A stretch of DNA of 60,044 nucleotides from Pseudomonas avellanae BPIC 631 (GTDB lineage Bacteria; Pseudomonadota; Gammaproteobacteria; Pseudomonadales; Pseudomonadaceae). The stretch's first letter is position 1. The number at the start of each line of letters is the position of its first letter. The DNA lies in the NCBI RefSeq assembly GCF_000444135.1, contig NZ_ATDK01000257.1, positions 1-60,044 on the forward strand, written 5' to 3'. A program made the translations under genes and the position numbers. The notes beneath the pieces are model-generated. The model made no database searches. It was not told the origin of the DNA and saw nothing but the letters and a program-made list of their open reading frames with translations. Of this stretch, positions 1 through 8,807 are shown piece after piece.

Positions 1-95
1 TCGTGCGACGCTCCGCGTCGCATGCCGTTCTGGACGCTCTGCGTCCGATCTTGAGTGTGCGGCGTAGATCTGTGGCGCGGAGCATCACACTGCGG
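1..95 (+). repeat. Dispersed three-hairpin repeat, copy 1
   Basis: This segment closely matches 51786-51875 in the same orientation. It holds three short palindromes in a row: gcgacgc/gcgtcgc near 5-21, ggacgc/gcgtcc near 33-48, and a weaker gtggcgc/gcatcac near 72-89. Positions 96-209 carry no gene. A further inverted repeat, ctactttg/caaagtag, lies near 155-177. The copy sits beyond the 3' end of the leftward cobalamin operon. Confidence 0.7.
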
Positions 96-209
96 CTCTG
101 CGATGCCAGTTGGACTCTGGCTCGACTTGAGCCACCTTTTCGCCTCTCGGCGCCCTACTTTGAGGGACCAAAGTAGGCAAAGTCCCAGCTCCGTTTCCAG
201 CCCACCCCT

Positions 210-950
210 TCAAACCAGCTTCAGCTCATCAATATGCCGGTAATCAGCACCCAGGCTTGCAGCCAGCTCGCGTGCCCTTCCCAGGCGGATCGGGCCTTTT
301 TCGATGTCGATCAGCAGGCTTGCGCAGTTGAAGGCAGGCAGCGTGGGCAGTTGTTTGATTCTGCCGTCGGTCATGACCAGTACTCGCTGCTGTTCGGCAG
401 GATGGCGTTTTTGGCGTTGTTCCAGCCAGGTCATGGCTTGTTGCAGGGCCGCCGACAGTGGCGTGCCGCCGCCCGCACCCAATGCGTCCAGCCATGGGTT
501 CAAGGCCGACGAGGCCTTGAGGCCCTGATGTTGCCAGCGTGGTGTGCTGCCGCTGGCGGTGAGCAATGCCAGACGGGCGCGGCGTCGATAGGCGTCATCG
601 AATACCTGTGACAGCAGGCCTTTGGCCTGACTCAAGGCCTGATGGCGGCGCGTCGAGGCCGAGGCATCGACCACCACCAGCAGCAATTCAGCCGGACGAC
701 TGCTGCGCGGTTGGTGAACCAGATCCTTGCGGCTCTTCGGACGACCGCGCAGCAGTGTCGGCAGCCATTGCACCGGGCCATCGGCGCCCGCACGGAGGGC
801 ACCCTGCCTGCCGCTGGCCAATCGACCGGGACGGGGAATGGCATCCGCACCCTGTTTGGCGCGAGGGCGGATGCCTAAGGCTTTTTTGGCCAGCTCGGCA
901 CTTCGCGGCGCGACCCGGTAACCACCGCCTGCGCGGGTAGCTCGCCCCAA
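210..950 (-). CDS. VWA-domain protein, ChlD-like chelatase subunit
   Basis: A basic N-terminal half (about residues 1-75) is followed by a von Willebrand A domain. The domain carries a MIDAS-type DASAS motif near residue 93 and conserved GGGTPL and TDGR segments. With the ChlI-like ATPase encoded just upstream it should form the ATP-driven motor that works on CobN to insert cobalt into the corrin ring; many bacteria use ChlID-type partners instead of CobST. The start is uncertain: the best in-frame start I see is TTG at 950, which overlaps the end of the ATPase gene by 76 bases. It is the last gene of the cobW-cobN operon. Confidence 0.82.
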   Translation of the reverse strand: MGRATRAGGGYRVAPRSAELAKKALGIRPRAKQGADAIPRPGRLASGRQGALRAGADGPVQWLPTLLRGRPKSRKDLVHQPRSSRPAELLLVVVDASASTRRHQALSQAKGLLSQVFDDAYRRRARLALLTASGSTPRWQHQGLKASSALNPWLDALGAGGGTPLSAALQQAMTWLEQRQKRHPAEQQRVLVMTDGRIKQLPTLPAFNCASLLIDIEKGPIRLGRARELAASLGADYRHIDELKLV

Positions 951-1906
951 TTGCCCTGCCCGCTTTCAGGCTTGTCTGGCTTGGGAGACGTTTCAGGCGG
1001 CGCAGCTTGCTGATTCTGCGGCAGCGGAGCCGGGTCGCGGCGCCTGTGGCGTAGGGCAAATTCAGCAACGGCTTCGATGTCCTGCTCGTCGATCTGGCCA
1101 GCACCGCGCCAGGCGGCATGGGCGCGTGCAGCCCTTAGCCAGACCAGGTCTGCACGCATGCCATCGACCCCGGCTGCAAAACAGCGCTCGGTAATCACCG
1201 CCAACGAATGATCATCCAGTTCAATGCTCGGCAGTAACAGACGCGCCTGCTCGCAACGCTGCTTCAAGGCGTCCTGCTGCGCCTGCCAGTGCTGACAGAA
1301 GTTAAGGGGATCAGCATCAAAATCCAGACGGCGGCGGATGATCTGGCTGCGTTCGACGGGCAGTGTCTGGCCACTGAGCGCCACGTTCAGACCAAAACGG
1401 TCCAGCAACTGCGGGCGTAACTCGCCCTCTTCCGGGTTCATGGTGCCAATCAGGACGAAACGCGCCGTGTGTCGATGGGAGATACCGTCGCGCTCGACCA
1501 GATTGACGCCACTGGCGGCAACGTCCAGCAGCAGGTCAACCAAATGATCGGCGAGCAGGTTGACTTCATCGACGTAAAGCACCCCGCCGTCCGCCTTGGC
1601 CAGCACACCCGGAGAAAAACGTGCGCGACCCTCGGCCAGAGCGGCATCAAGGTCCAGGGTGCCGACCAGACGCTCTTCGGTCGCGCCCAACGGCAAGGTG
1701 ACGAACTGACCGCTGGCCAGCAGATCCGCCAGGCCCCGCGCCAGGGTCGACTTGGCCATGCCACGCGGGCCTTCGATCAATACACCGCCAATACGCGGGT
1801 CTATAGCGGTCAGGCACAGCGCCAGTTTCAGGTCGTCGGCCCCGACCACGGCAGCCAAGGGGAAATGCGCAGTGTCGCTCAGGCTTGAATCAGGCAAGGT
1901 CATCAA
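875..1906 (-). CDS. AAA+ ATPase, magnesium/cobalt chelatase subunit I-like
   Basis: This 343-residue protein has a Walker A-like GPRGMAKSTL, a Walker B segment GGVLYVDEVNLL and the GTMNPEEGELRPQLLDRF motif typical of ChlI/BchI and MoxR-type AAA+ ATPases. After the ATPase core, residues about 285-343 form a Pro/Gln-rich tail that probably connects to the VWA partner. Its start overlaps the cobN stop (ATGA-type overlap at 1903-1906), so the two are translationally coupled. I infer that it powers CobN-dependent cobalt insertion. A true magnesium chelatase is unlikely because nothing around it belongs to chlorophyll synthesis. Confidence 0.85.
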   Translation of the reverse strand: MMTLPDSSLSDTAHFPLAAVVGADDLKLALCLTAIDPRIGGVLIEGPRGMAKSTLARGLADLLASGQFVTLPLGATEERLVGTLDLDAALAEGRARFSPGVLAKADGGVLYVDEVNLLADHLVDLLLDVAASGVNLVERDGISHRHTARFVLIGTMNPEEGELRPQLLDRFGLNVALSGQTLPVERSQIIRRRLDFDADPLNFCQHWQAQQDALKQRCEQARLLLPSIELDDHSLAVITERCFAAGVDGMRADLVWLRAARAHAAWRGAGQIDEQDIEAVAEFALRHRRRDPAPLPQNQQAAPPETSPKPDKPESGQGNWGELPAQAVVTGSRREVPSWPKKP

Positions 1907-4900
1907 CTCTCTTCTATGTCCAACAGCAGGTCTTCCAGCGCTTGCTGATACTCGCCGGGCTCCTGCCAGAGGCCGCGCTGCTGGGCTTCAAGCATGCGCT
2001 CGGTCATGTCGCGCAGGGCATCGGGGTTGTGTTGTGCGATGAAATCGCGGGTCGCCGGGTCAAGCAGATAAGCATCGGCGAGCAATGCATATTGATGATC
2101 GTCGATCAGCTCGGTGGTGGCGTCGAAGGCGAACAGAAAGTCCACGGTCGCGGCCATCTCGAACGCGCCTTTGTAACCATGACGCTTGACCCCCTCGATC
2201 CATTTCGGATTCGCCGCACGCGAGCGTATCACCCGGTTCAGCTCCTCTTTGAGGGTGCGGATCTTCGGCAGGTCCGGCTGGCTGTGATCGCCATGGTAGC
2301 TGGCGGTCTTCTGCCCGCTGAGGCTTTCGGACGCTGCGAGCATGCCACCCTGAAATTGGTAATAATCGTTTGAATCGAGCAAGTCGTGCTCGCGGTTGTC
2401 CTGATTCTGCAACACCGCCTGCACCTGGGACAGGCGCTGGGCGAAACGTTGCCGGGCCGGAGTGCCTTCATCAGCAGCGCCGTAGGCATAACCGCCCCAG
2501 TTCAGATAAACCTCGGCGAGGTCCTCGCGGCTTTGCCACAGACGACCGTCAATTGCGCCTTGAACGCCCGCGCCATAGGCACCGGGTTTGGAACCGAAAA
2601 TCCTCCAACCCGCCTGCCGTGCCGCGTCGTCTTCGCTCAACCCTTCGGTCACAAAGCCCTGGCGCTCTTCGCGCACTCTGGCCGCCAGCGGGTTCATGTC
2701 ATCCGGCTCATCCAGCGCCGCGACGGCCTGCACGGCGGCATCGAACAGCTTGATGAGGTTGGCGAAGGCGTCACGGAAGAAACCGGAGACCCGCAAGGTG
2801 ACGTCCACCCGCGGGCGGTCCAGCAGGCTGATCGGCAGAATCTCGAAGTCATCGACCCGCTGACTGCCGGTCGCCCAGACCGGACGAACCCCCATCAATG
2901 CCATCGCCTGAGCGATGTCGTCACCGCCAGTGCGCATCGTTGCCGTGCCCCACACTGACAAACCCAGCTGGCGCAGGTGATCGCCATGATCCTGAAGGTG
3001 GCGTTCCAATAACAGGTTTGCCGACTGAAAACCAATGCGCCACGCCGTGGTGGTCGGCAGGTTGCGCACGTCCACGCTGAAGAAGTTACGCCCGGTCGGC
3101 AGCACGTCCAGTCGCCCACGGCTGGGTGCACCGCTGGGGCCTGCCGGTACGAAGCGGCCGCTCAGCGCATCGAGCATGCCCTGCATTTCGCCGGGGCCGC
3201 AGGCGTCCAGCCGTGGCGCGACTACCTCACGCAGGTTGTCGAGAATCAGCGCCAGATCATCATGTGCAGGCACGTCGTGCAGGTCTTCACCTGCCATCAC
3301 GCGTTCGATGAGCGCCGCCGCATAAAGCTCAAGCCGTTCACGGGCATCCCCGGCGGTGCGCCACGGGTCCGCGCTCACTGCGAGCAGCGTGGCAGGACGC
3401 GCGCCGACCCAAGGCTCGGCCAGCTCGCAGTCGAGCGGGTCAAAGCCCAGCGCAAACGCCTTGCCCAGCGCCCGCAACAGACTCGATTGCGCCCCGCGCC
3501 CATCGCCACGCGGGATGCGCAGCAGGGCCAGCAGCGTGTCGGTGCGCAGGCGACCTTCCGGTGACTGGCCGAAAATGTGCAGGCCGTCGCGAATCTGCGA
3601 CTCTTTCAAGTCACACAGGTAAGTGTCCAGACGCGGCAGCCAGACCGCAGCATCGGCGTCGCTGTCAGTGGCGTTGTCCAGCGCCAGTTCACGATCGATA
3701 CGGGTTTCACGGACCAGTTCGAGAATGTCCCGTTGCAGTTCACGGGCGCGGCGCGGATCAAGCAGTTGCGCTTCATAGAACTCGTCGGCGAGCAGCTCCA
3801 GATTGCGCAGCGGGCCGTAGGTTTCGGCACGGGTCAGCGGCGGCATCAGGTGATCGATGATCACCGCCTGCGTGCGGCGTTTGGCCTGGGCGCCCTCGCC
3901 CGGATCGTTGACGATGAACGGATAGATATTGGGCATCGCGCCCAGCACGGCATCCGGCCAGCAGGTTTGCGACAGCCCGACGCCTTTGCCTGGCAGCCAT
4001 TCCAGATTGCCGTGCTTGCCGACATGCACCACGGCGTGCGCGCCATAGGCCTTGCGCAGCCAGAAGTAGAACGCCAGATAACCATGCGGCGGCACCAGGT
4101 CCGGGTCGTGATAAACCGCGCTGGGGTCCACCTGATAGCCACGCGCCGGTTGGATGCCGACGAAGGTCAGGCCAAAGCGCAGGCCGGCGATCATCATTCG
4201 TCCGCTGCGGAACATTGGATCGGCATCCGGCGCGCCCCAGCGGGCAGTCACCGCGTCACGATTTTCGAGCGGCAGCTCGTTGAACGCCGTCAGGTATTCA
4301 TCCAGCGCCATGCTCTGCTGGCAAGGGCGCTGGTCAATGCTGTCTAGGTCGTTGGTCACGCCGCCCAACAGTTGCTGGATCAGTTCGGTGCCGCTGTCCG
4401 GCAACTGCGCCAGTGGATAGCCCTCGGCCTGCATGGCACGCAGAATGTTCAGCGTTGCAGCCGGCGTGTCCAGGCCCACGCCATTACCGATTCGACCGTC
4501 GCGGGTCGGGTAATTGGCGAGGATCAACGCCACACGCTTGTCGGCATTGGGCAGGCGCGCCAGTTCGATCCAGCGGCGCGCCAGTTGCGCGACGAAATCC
4601 ATGCGCTCGGGGTGCGCGCGGTGGCAAACCACGTCCGACTGGCTGCGCTCACTGCGCCAGGCGAGGTCCTTGAAACTGATCGGCCGACTGATGATCCGCC
4701 CGTCCAGCTCCGGCAAGGCAATGTGCATCGCCAGGTCGCGGGCACCCAGGCCTTGCTCGCTGGCCTGCCAGGCTGGCTGGTTGTCTTGCGCGCAGATCGC
4801 CTGAATCACCGGTACGTTGCGCCGGAACGGGCGCAGATGCGGCGCCTCCGGGCTCGATTGGGCAAAGCCGGTGGTGTTGAGAATCAGCTCGACATCAGCC

Positions 4901-5667
4901 TCATCAAGCCAGTTTTCCACCTGAACAAAGCAGCCCGGCTCCTTGAGGCTGGCCACGGCGATGGGCAACGGATTAATGCCCTGTGCCTGCAAGCGCACGC
5001 AGAATTCGTCGATGAAACCGGTGTTGGCTGCCTGCAGGTGCGAGCGATAGAACAACAGCGCCACGACCGGCTGCCCGACCACCCATTCGGCCTGCCAATC
5101 GACAAGCTGGGCACTGGCAAGGCGCGGGTGATAAACAGCTGTACGTGGCAGCGGTTGGGGTTCGGTCCACGGGTAATCGCGGCCCAGCCATTGGCTGGCC
5201 ATGCAGTGATACAAATCCAGCGCGTTCTGCATGCCGCCCTGACGCAAGAACTGCCAGAGCTGGTCGCGCTGTGCAGCAGGCACGGTGCTCAGGTCGCTTA
5301 GTTCGGGGTCGGGACGGTCATCGCCCGGCACCAGAATGACCTGCACGCCCCGCGCTGCCAGCTCCATGAGCCGCTCGACGCCGTAACGCCAGTAGCCGAT
5401 GCCGCCGTGCAGGGAAATCAGAATGACTTTGGCGTGGCGCAGCACTTCATCGACGTACAGGTCGACCGAGGCGTGATTCTGCACCTGCATCGGGTTGGCC
5501 AGACGCAGGCTGGGGTAGTCTTCGGGCAATTGCCGGGCGGCTTCGGCCAGCAGCGCCAGGCTGGAGTCGCCGCTGCAGAGAATCACCAGCTCGGCCGGGG
5601 TTTGCCCCATGTCGGCGATGCTGTCGTCCGGGACAAAACCGCCGGGCTGGGTTCTCAGTAAATGCAT
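1903..5667 (-). CDS. cobN: Cobaltochelatase subunit CobN
   Basis: At 1254 residues this has the usual length of CobN, the large substrate-binding subunit of the aerobic cobaltochelatase, which loads Co2+ into hydrogenobyrinate a,c-diamide. CobN/Mg-chelatase H-type segments are visible: the ARRWIELARLPNADKRVALI region, the HVGKHGNLEWLPGKG motif around residue 550, and the late GSKPGAYGAGVQGAID block. It follows cobW by 3 bases and precedes the ChlI-like ATPase with an overlap, so the four leftward genes look like one transcript under the cobalamin riboswitch at 6838-7015. Confidence 0.95.
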   Translation of the reverse strand: MHLLRTQPGGFVPDDSIADMGQTPAELVILCSGDSSLALLAEAARQLPEDYPSLRLANPMQVQNHASVDLYVDEVLRHAKVILISLHGGIGYWRYGVERLMELAARGVQVILVPGDDRPDPELSDLSTVPAAQRDQLWQFLRQGGMQNALDLYHCMASQWLGRDYPWTEPQPLPRTAVYHPRLASAQLVDWQAEWVVGQPVVALLFYRSHLQAANTGFIDEFCVRLQAQGINPLPIAVASLKEPGCFVQVENWLDEADVELILNTTGFAQSSPEAPHLRPFRRNVPVIQAICAQDNQPAWQASEQGLGARDLAMHIALPELDGRIISRPISFKDLAWRSERSQSDVVCHRAHPERMDFVAQLARRWIELARLPNADKRVALILANYPTRDGRIGNGVGLDTPAATLNILRAMQAEGYPLAQLPDSGTELIQQLLGGVTNDLDSIDQRPCQQSMALDEYLTAFNELPLENRDAVTARWGAPDADPMFRSGRMMIAGLRFGLTFVGIQPARGYQVDPSAVYHDPDLVPPHGYLAFYFWLRKAYGAHAVVHVGKHGNLEWLPGKGVGLSQTCWPDAVLGAMPNIYPFIVNDPGEGAQAKRRTQAVIIDHLMPPLTRAETYGPLRNLELLADEFYEAQLLDPRRARELQRDILELVRETRIDRELALDNATDSDADAAVWLPRLDTYLCDLKESQIRDGLHIFGQSPEGRLRTDTLLALLRIPRGDGRGAQSSLLRALGKAFALGFDPLDCELAEPWVGARPATLLAVSADPWRTAGDARERLELYAAALIERVMAGEDLHDVPAHDDLALILDNLREVVAPRLDACGPGEMQGMLDALSGRFVPAGPSGAPSRGRLDVLPTGRNFFSVDVRNLPTTTAWRIGFQSANLLLERHLQDHGDHLRQLGLSVWGTATMRTGGDDIAQAMALMGVRPVWATGSQRVDDFEILPISLLDRPRVDVTLRVSGFFRDAFANLIKLFDAAVQAVAALDEPDDMNPLAARVREERQGFVTEGLSEDDAARQAGWRIFGSKPGAYGAGVQGAIDGRLWQSREDLAEVYLNWGGYAYGAADEGTPARQRFAQRLSQVQAVLQNQDNREHDLLDSNDYYQFQGGMLAASESLSGQKTASYHGDHSQPDLPKIRTLKEELNRVIRSRAANPKWIEGVKRHGYKGAFEMAATVDFLFAFDATTELIDDHQYALLADAYLLDPATRDFIAQHNPDALRDMTERMLEAQQRGLWQEPGEYQQALEDLLLDIEES

Positions 5668-5670
5668 GGG

Positions 5671-6714
5671 TCAGCCGGCAATCGAGGCGTTGAGCTGAGC
5701 TTGCAGCGCAACGGCGTCCAGTTCCTGGCCAATCAGCACCAGGTGCGTGGCGCGCTCTTCGTCGGCACGCCAGGCGCGGTCGAAGTGCTTGTCGAAACGC
5801 GTGCCCACACCCTGGATCAGCAGGCGCATTGGTTTGCCGGGAATTGCCGCAAAACCTTTCACACGCAGAATGCCGTGTTGCACGACCAATTGATTCAGCG
5901 CATCAAGCAATACTTTCTCGTCAGCCTGGGGCAATTTCAGGGAAATTGAATCGAACGCGTCGTGATCGTGGTCATCATCGTCGTGATGATCGTGGTGGGT
6001 CTTGCGCGCGTCGATGTGCAGTTCGGACTCGGCACCCACGCCCAGCAGAACACTGATCGGCAGGCGACCACTGCTGGCTTCGACCACCTTGACCGCTGGC
6101 GGCAGCTCTTCGGCAACTTCAGCGCGCACGGCGGCCAGCCCTTCGGCGTCGATCATGTCGGCCTTGTTGAGGATCACCAGATCGGCGCTGGCCAGTTGGT
6201 CGGCGAACAGCTCGTGCAGCGGCGATTCGTGGTCCAGGTTGCGCTGTGCATCGACCTGATCCGGAAAGGCTGCAAACGTACCGGCCAACACAGCCGGGCT
6301 GTCGACCACGGTGATTACGGCGTCAACCGTGCAGGCGTTGCGGATTTCCGGCCATTGGAAGGCTTGCACCAGCGGCTTGGGCAGGGCCAGCCCTGAAGTT
6401 TCGATCAGGATGTGGTCCAGGTCGCCACGCCGGGCAACCAGCTCGCGCATGACCGGGAAGAACTCTTCCTGCACCGTGCAGCACAGGCAGCCATTGGCCA
6501 GCTCGTAGACGCGGCCGTTGGCCTCTTCTTCGGTGCAGCCGATGGTGCATTGCTTGAGGATTTCACCGTCGATGCCCAGCTCGCCGAACTCGTTGACGAT
6601 CACCGCAATGCGTCGCCCTTCGGCGTTGTCGAGCATGTGCCGCAACAGGGTGGTCTTGCCCGAGCCGAGGAAGCCGGTAACGATGGTGACGGGAAGCTTG
6701 GCCAGTGTTTTCAT
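5671..6714 (-). CDS. cobW: CobW family GTP-binding metal chaperone
   Basis: This 347-residue G3E GTPase has a Walker A GFLGSGKT at residues 14-21 and the metal-binding GCLCC motif of the COG0523 family. A His/Asp-rich linker (HHDHHDDDDHDHD) near residue 265 suits cobalt handling. I start it at ATG 6714, preceded by an AAGGG-type ribosome site. The reading frame stays open to 6900, but that stretch is riboswitch RNA and should not be coding. The gene stands first in the cobW-cobN-chlI-chlD operon, so it likely delivers cobalt to the chelatase. Confidence 0.93.
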   Translation of the reverse strand: MKTLAKLPVTIVTGFLGSGKTTLLRHMLDNAEGRRIAVIVNEFGELGIDGEILKQCTIGCTEEEANGRVYELANGCLCCTVQEEFFPVMRELVARRGDLDHILIETSGLALPKPLVQAFQWPEIRNACTVDAVITVVDSPAVLAGTFAAFPDQVDAQRNLDHESPLHELFADQLASADLVILNKADMIDAEGLAAVRAEVAEELPPAVKVVEASSGRLPISVLLGVGAESELHIDARKTHHDHHDDDDHDHDAFDSISLKLPQADEKVLLDALNQLVVQHGILRVKGFAAIPGKPMRLLIQGVGTRFDKHFDRAWRADEERATHLVLIGQELDAVALQAQLNASIAG

Positions 6715-6837
6715 CAGGTGCCCTTTGGCGATGCGGCGGGCAAACAGGACGAGAACCGCGCGCCGTGCACACGGATCGGATCGCCACCGGATCACCCCGC
6801 CCGGTTGTAGTGAGAATTCGCAGGCTTTTGTCAGCCC

Positions 6838-7015
6838 GGTTCGAGGCAGGTCTCCTGGCTCACGGCAGCGTGTGGCGGGCGTTGAACACCTTGCCGACAC
6901 ACATTCATCGCGCCTTCCCGCCGCAGCAGTGGCTGTGCAATGAACATGACCGTTTACAGTTGCGGGGGCAGCTGCGGCATCTACCGCATTCCCGTCTTAG
7001 CTTCATGTTGTAACG
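6838..7015 (-). promoter_or_regulatory. Cobalamin riboswitch upstream of cobW
   Basis: Read on the minus strand, the segment holds the B12-box hallmarks in the right order: GCTGCCCCCGCAACTGTAA, then GCCACTG, GGGAAGGC and GAGCCAGGAGACCTGCC. This is the standard AdoCbl riboswitch layout. It ends about 125 bases before the cobW ATG, so high cobalamin should shut off the cobW-cobN operon. Boundaries are approximate. Confidence 0.93.
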
Positions 7016-7119
7016 CTTTACGCATGAAGAACCTCGAACCGGCAAGGCTACGCAGTGACCGCAGACAGGTCAATCGTTCAGATTGACGATGCCCCGTTGC
7101 CCATGCTCTCCTGTGCACC

Positions 7120-7310
7120 TTGTTTCGGGTGCCCCTCACGGGGTGAAACGGGAAACCGGTGCGCTCAACCTGTTGAGCAAGTCCGGTGCTGCCCCCGCAA
7201 CGGTAAGCGAGAGAAGGTCTGATCCACTGTGCACTGGCATGGGAAGGTGACCTTGAAGGTCTGAACGCACCGCTGTTCAAACCCCTCGCGAGCCCGGAGA
7301 CCGGCCCGAC
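7120..7310 (+). promoter_or_regulatory. Cobalamin riboswitch upstream of cbtB
   Basis: The plus strand carries a leading GGTGCCC and GGGTGAAACGGGAAACCGG, then GTGCTGCCCCCGCAACGGTAAG, CACTGGCATGGGAAGG, and finally GAGCCCGGAGACCGGCC. These match the conserved elements of the cobalamin riboswitch. It lies about 110 bases ahead of cbtB and about 105 bases from the oppositely oriented riboswitch of cobW. Both promoters must lie in the short gap 7016-7119. Confidence 0.94.
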
Positions 7311-7419
7311 ATTTTTCCAATGACACACCCGCGGTGGGCGGGCGCAGTTGAAACCTCTGGCGTTCGTCAGTGGGTTCGCGTGCGCATGGCCCACTTGCCA
7401 ACACTCAAGAGGGAACGCC

Positions 7420-7605
7420 ATGTCCACCATCAGCAGCAGCCAGACGGCCGCTACCAGCTCAACCCAGACCCAGCGCCTGACCGCCGCCATCAGCGCTGCA
7501 CTGCTGGGGGCGTGCCTGGTGTACTTCGCCGGGTTCTCGCACATTGCCGCTGTGCACAATGCGGCACACGATACCCGTCACAGCGCTGCCTTTCCTTGCC
7601 ATTGA
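7420..7605 (+). CDS. cbtB: Cobalt transporter subunit CbtB
   Basis: This 61-residue protein has one membrane helix (about residues 20-42: SAALLGACLVYFAGF) and His-containing C-terminal residues ending PCH, the size and plan of CbtB. CbtB partners CbtA in a B12-regulated cobalt uptake system. I chose ATG 7420 because AAGAGGGA lies just upstream; the longer frame from 7348 runs into the riboswitch downstream region. cbtA follows after 20 bases. Confidence 0.9.
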   Translation: MSTISSSQTAATSSTQTQRLTAAISAALLGACLVYFAGFSHIAAVHNAAHDTRHSAAFPCH

Positions 7606-7625
7606 GCGTCATTGAGGACAACACA

Positions 7626-8333
7626 ATGTTCAAGCGAATCGCACAGACCGCAGGGTTTACCGGGCTGCTGGCCGCCCTGCTGCTGACCTTGCTGCAAAGC
7701 TTCTGGGTCGTCCCGCTGATCCAGCAGGCCGAAACCTACGAGAAAGCACCTGCCGAACACGTTCACGAGCATGCCGACGGTGCCGTGGCTGAACACAGCC
7801 ACGCGCATGACGAAGCAGCGTGGGAGCCGGAAAACGGCTGGCAGCGCGTGCTGTCCACCACCGGTGGCAATCTGGTGGTCGCCGTCGGTTTTGCGCTGAT
7901 GCTGGCCGGGCTTTACACCCTGCGCGCACCGGGCCGCACGGCACAGGGCGCCTGGTGGGGGCTAGCCGGTTTTGCCGTGTTCGTGCTGGCGCCGACCCTT
8001 GGGCTGCCGCCTGAGCTGCCGGGCACCGCTGCCGCAGAACTGAGCCAGCGTCAGCTTTGGTGGATCGGTACGGCAGCGTCCACCGCTGCCGGGCTGGCCT
8101 TGCTGGTGTTTGGTCAGAACTGGCTGCTCAAAGTGCTGGGCGCGGCGATTCTGGTGGTGCCGCATGTGATCGGCGCACCGCAACCGCTGGTTCATGAAAG
8201 CCTTGCGCCTCAAGCGCTGGAATCGCAATTCATGATCGCTTCGCTGCTGACCAACGCGCTGTTCTGGGTAGCACTGGGCCTGATCAGCGCCTGGCTGTTT
8301 CGCAGAAGCGATGCCCACCCAAGCAATGCCTGA
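7626..8333 (+). CDS. cbtA: Cobalt transporter CbtA
   Basis: This 235-residue membrane protein has a first helix at residues 8-32 and a His/Glu-rich external loop (HVHEHADG, EHSHAHDE) around 45-65 that could gather cobalt. Four or five further hydrophobic helices follow. This is the CbtA family plan, known from B12-riboswitch-controlled loci. The start at 7626 has a GAGGA site upstream. Its end overlaps the next gene, cobE, by 23 bases. Confidence 0.92.
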   Translation: MFKRIAQTAGFTGLLAALLLTLLQSFWVVPLIQQAETYEKAPAEHVHEHADGAVAEHSHAHDEAAWEPENGWQRVLSTTGGNLVVAVGFALMLAGLYTLRAPGRTAQGAWWGLAGFAVFVLAPTLGLPPELPGTAAAELSQRQLWWIGTAASTAAGLALLVFGQNWLLKVLGAAILVVPHVIGAPQPLVHESLAPQALESQFMIASLLTNALFWVALGLISAWLFRRSDAHPSNA

Positions 8334-8775
8334 CCGCATCAGGCCAGAGCACTCGAGCGTCCGCCCCGGCACGCCTCTGGTGGTTGGGCTTGGCTGCCGG
8401 CGCGGTTGTTCGGCGGCCGCGTTGCGCGAGCTGATCGAGGCCAGTCTTCGAACGCTTGACCTGGGCCTGGGCAGCATCACCGCGCTGGCCTCCATCGATC
8501 TGAAAGATCAGGAACCGGGTCTGCTTGAACTGGCGGCGCAACTGGCTGTGCCGCTGGTGTTTTTCAACGCCGCGCAACTGGTGGCCTGGGAGCTGCACCT
8601 GACCCACCGCTCCGCTAAGGTGTTTCAGACCACAGGTTGCCACGGTGTCGCCGAAGGATCGGCACTGGCACTCGCCGCGCAGTTGGGCGACGGTACGGCG
8701 CGGCTGCTGATCGAGCGGCAAAAAACCACTCAAATGACATTTGCCTTGGCGTCCAGCCCGGCTGTGGGCGGATAA
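8311..8775 (+). CDS. cobE: Cobalamin biosynthesis protein CobE (CbiG C-terminal family)
   Basis: This 154-residue protein starts its domain with VVGLGCRRGCSAAAL, followed by ITALASIDLKDQEPGLLELA and the GCHGVAEGSALALA segment near the end. These are features of the CobE/CbiG C-terminal domain. In aerobic B12 synthesis CobE is linked to ring-contraction steps around precorrin-4, though its exact role is less certain. The start could be ATG 8311 or ATG 8326; both overlap or abut cbtA. It is co-transcribed with cobM. Confidence 0.85.
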   Translation: MPTQAMPDRIRPEHSSVRPGTPLVVGLGCRRGCSAAALRELIEASLRTLDLGLGSITALASIDLKDQEPGLLELAAQLAVPLVFFNAAQLVAWELHLTHRSAKVFQTTGCHGVAEGSALALAAQLGDGTARLLIERQKTTQMTFALASSPAVGG

Positions 8776-8807
8776 TCCCACCGCGCTCATTGACCCCGGA
8801 GTTTCCA

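Noticed and set aside
4372..5301. 309-codon open frame on the plus strand
   Set aside because: Antisense to cobN; no family features.
6715..6900. Longer N-terminus for CobW
   Set aside because: The stretch overlaps the end of the cobalamin riboswitch and lacks a ribosome site; the G3E GTPase family begins at MKTLAKLPVT.
6981..7559. 192-codon minus-strand frame across the riboswitch region
   Set aside because: It covers the structured RNA of the cbtB riboswitch and the cbtB gene; no protein features.
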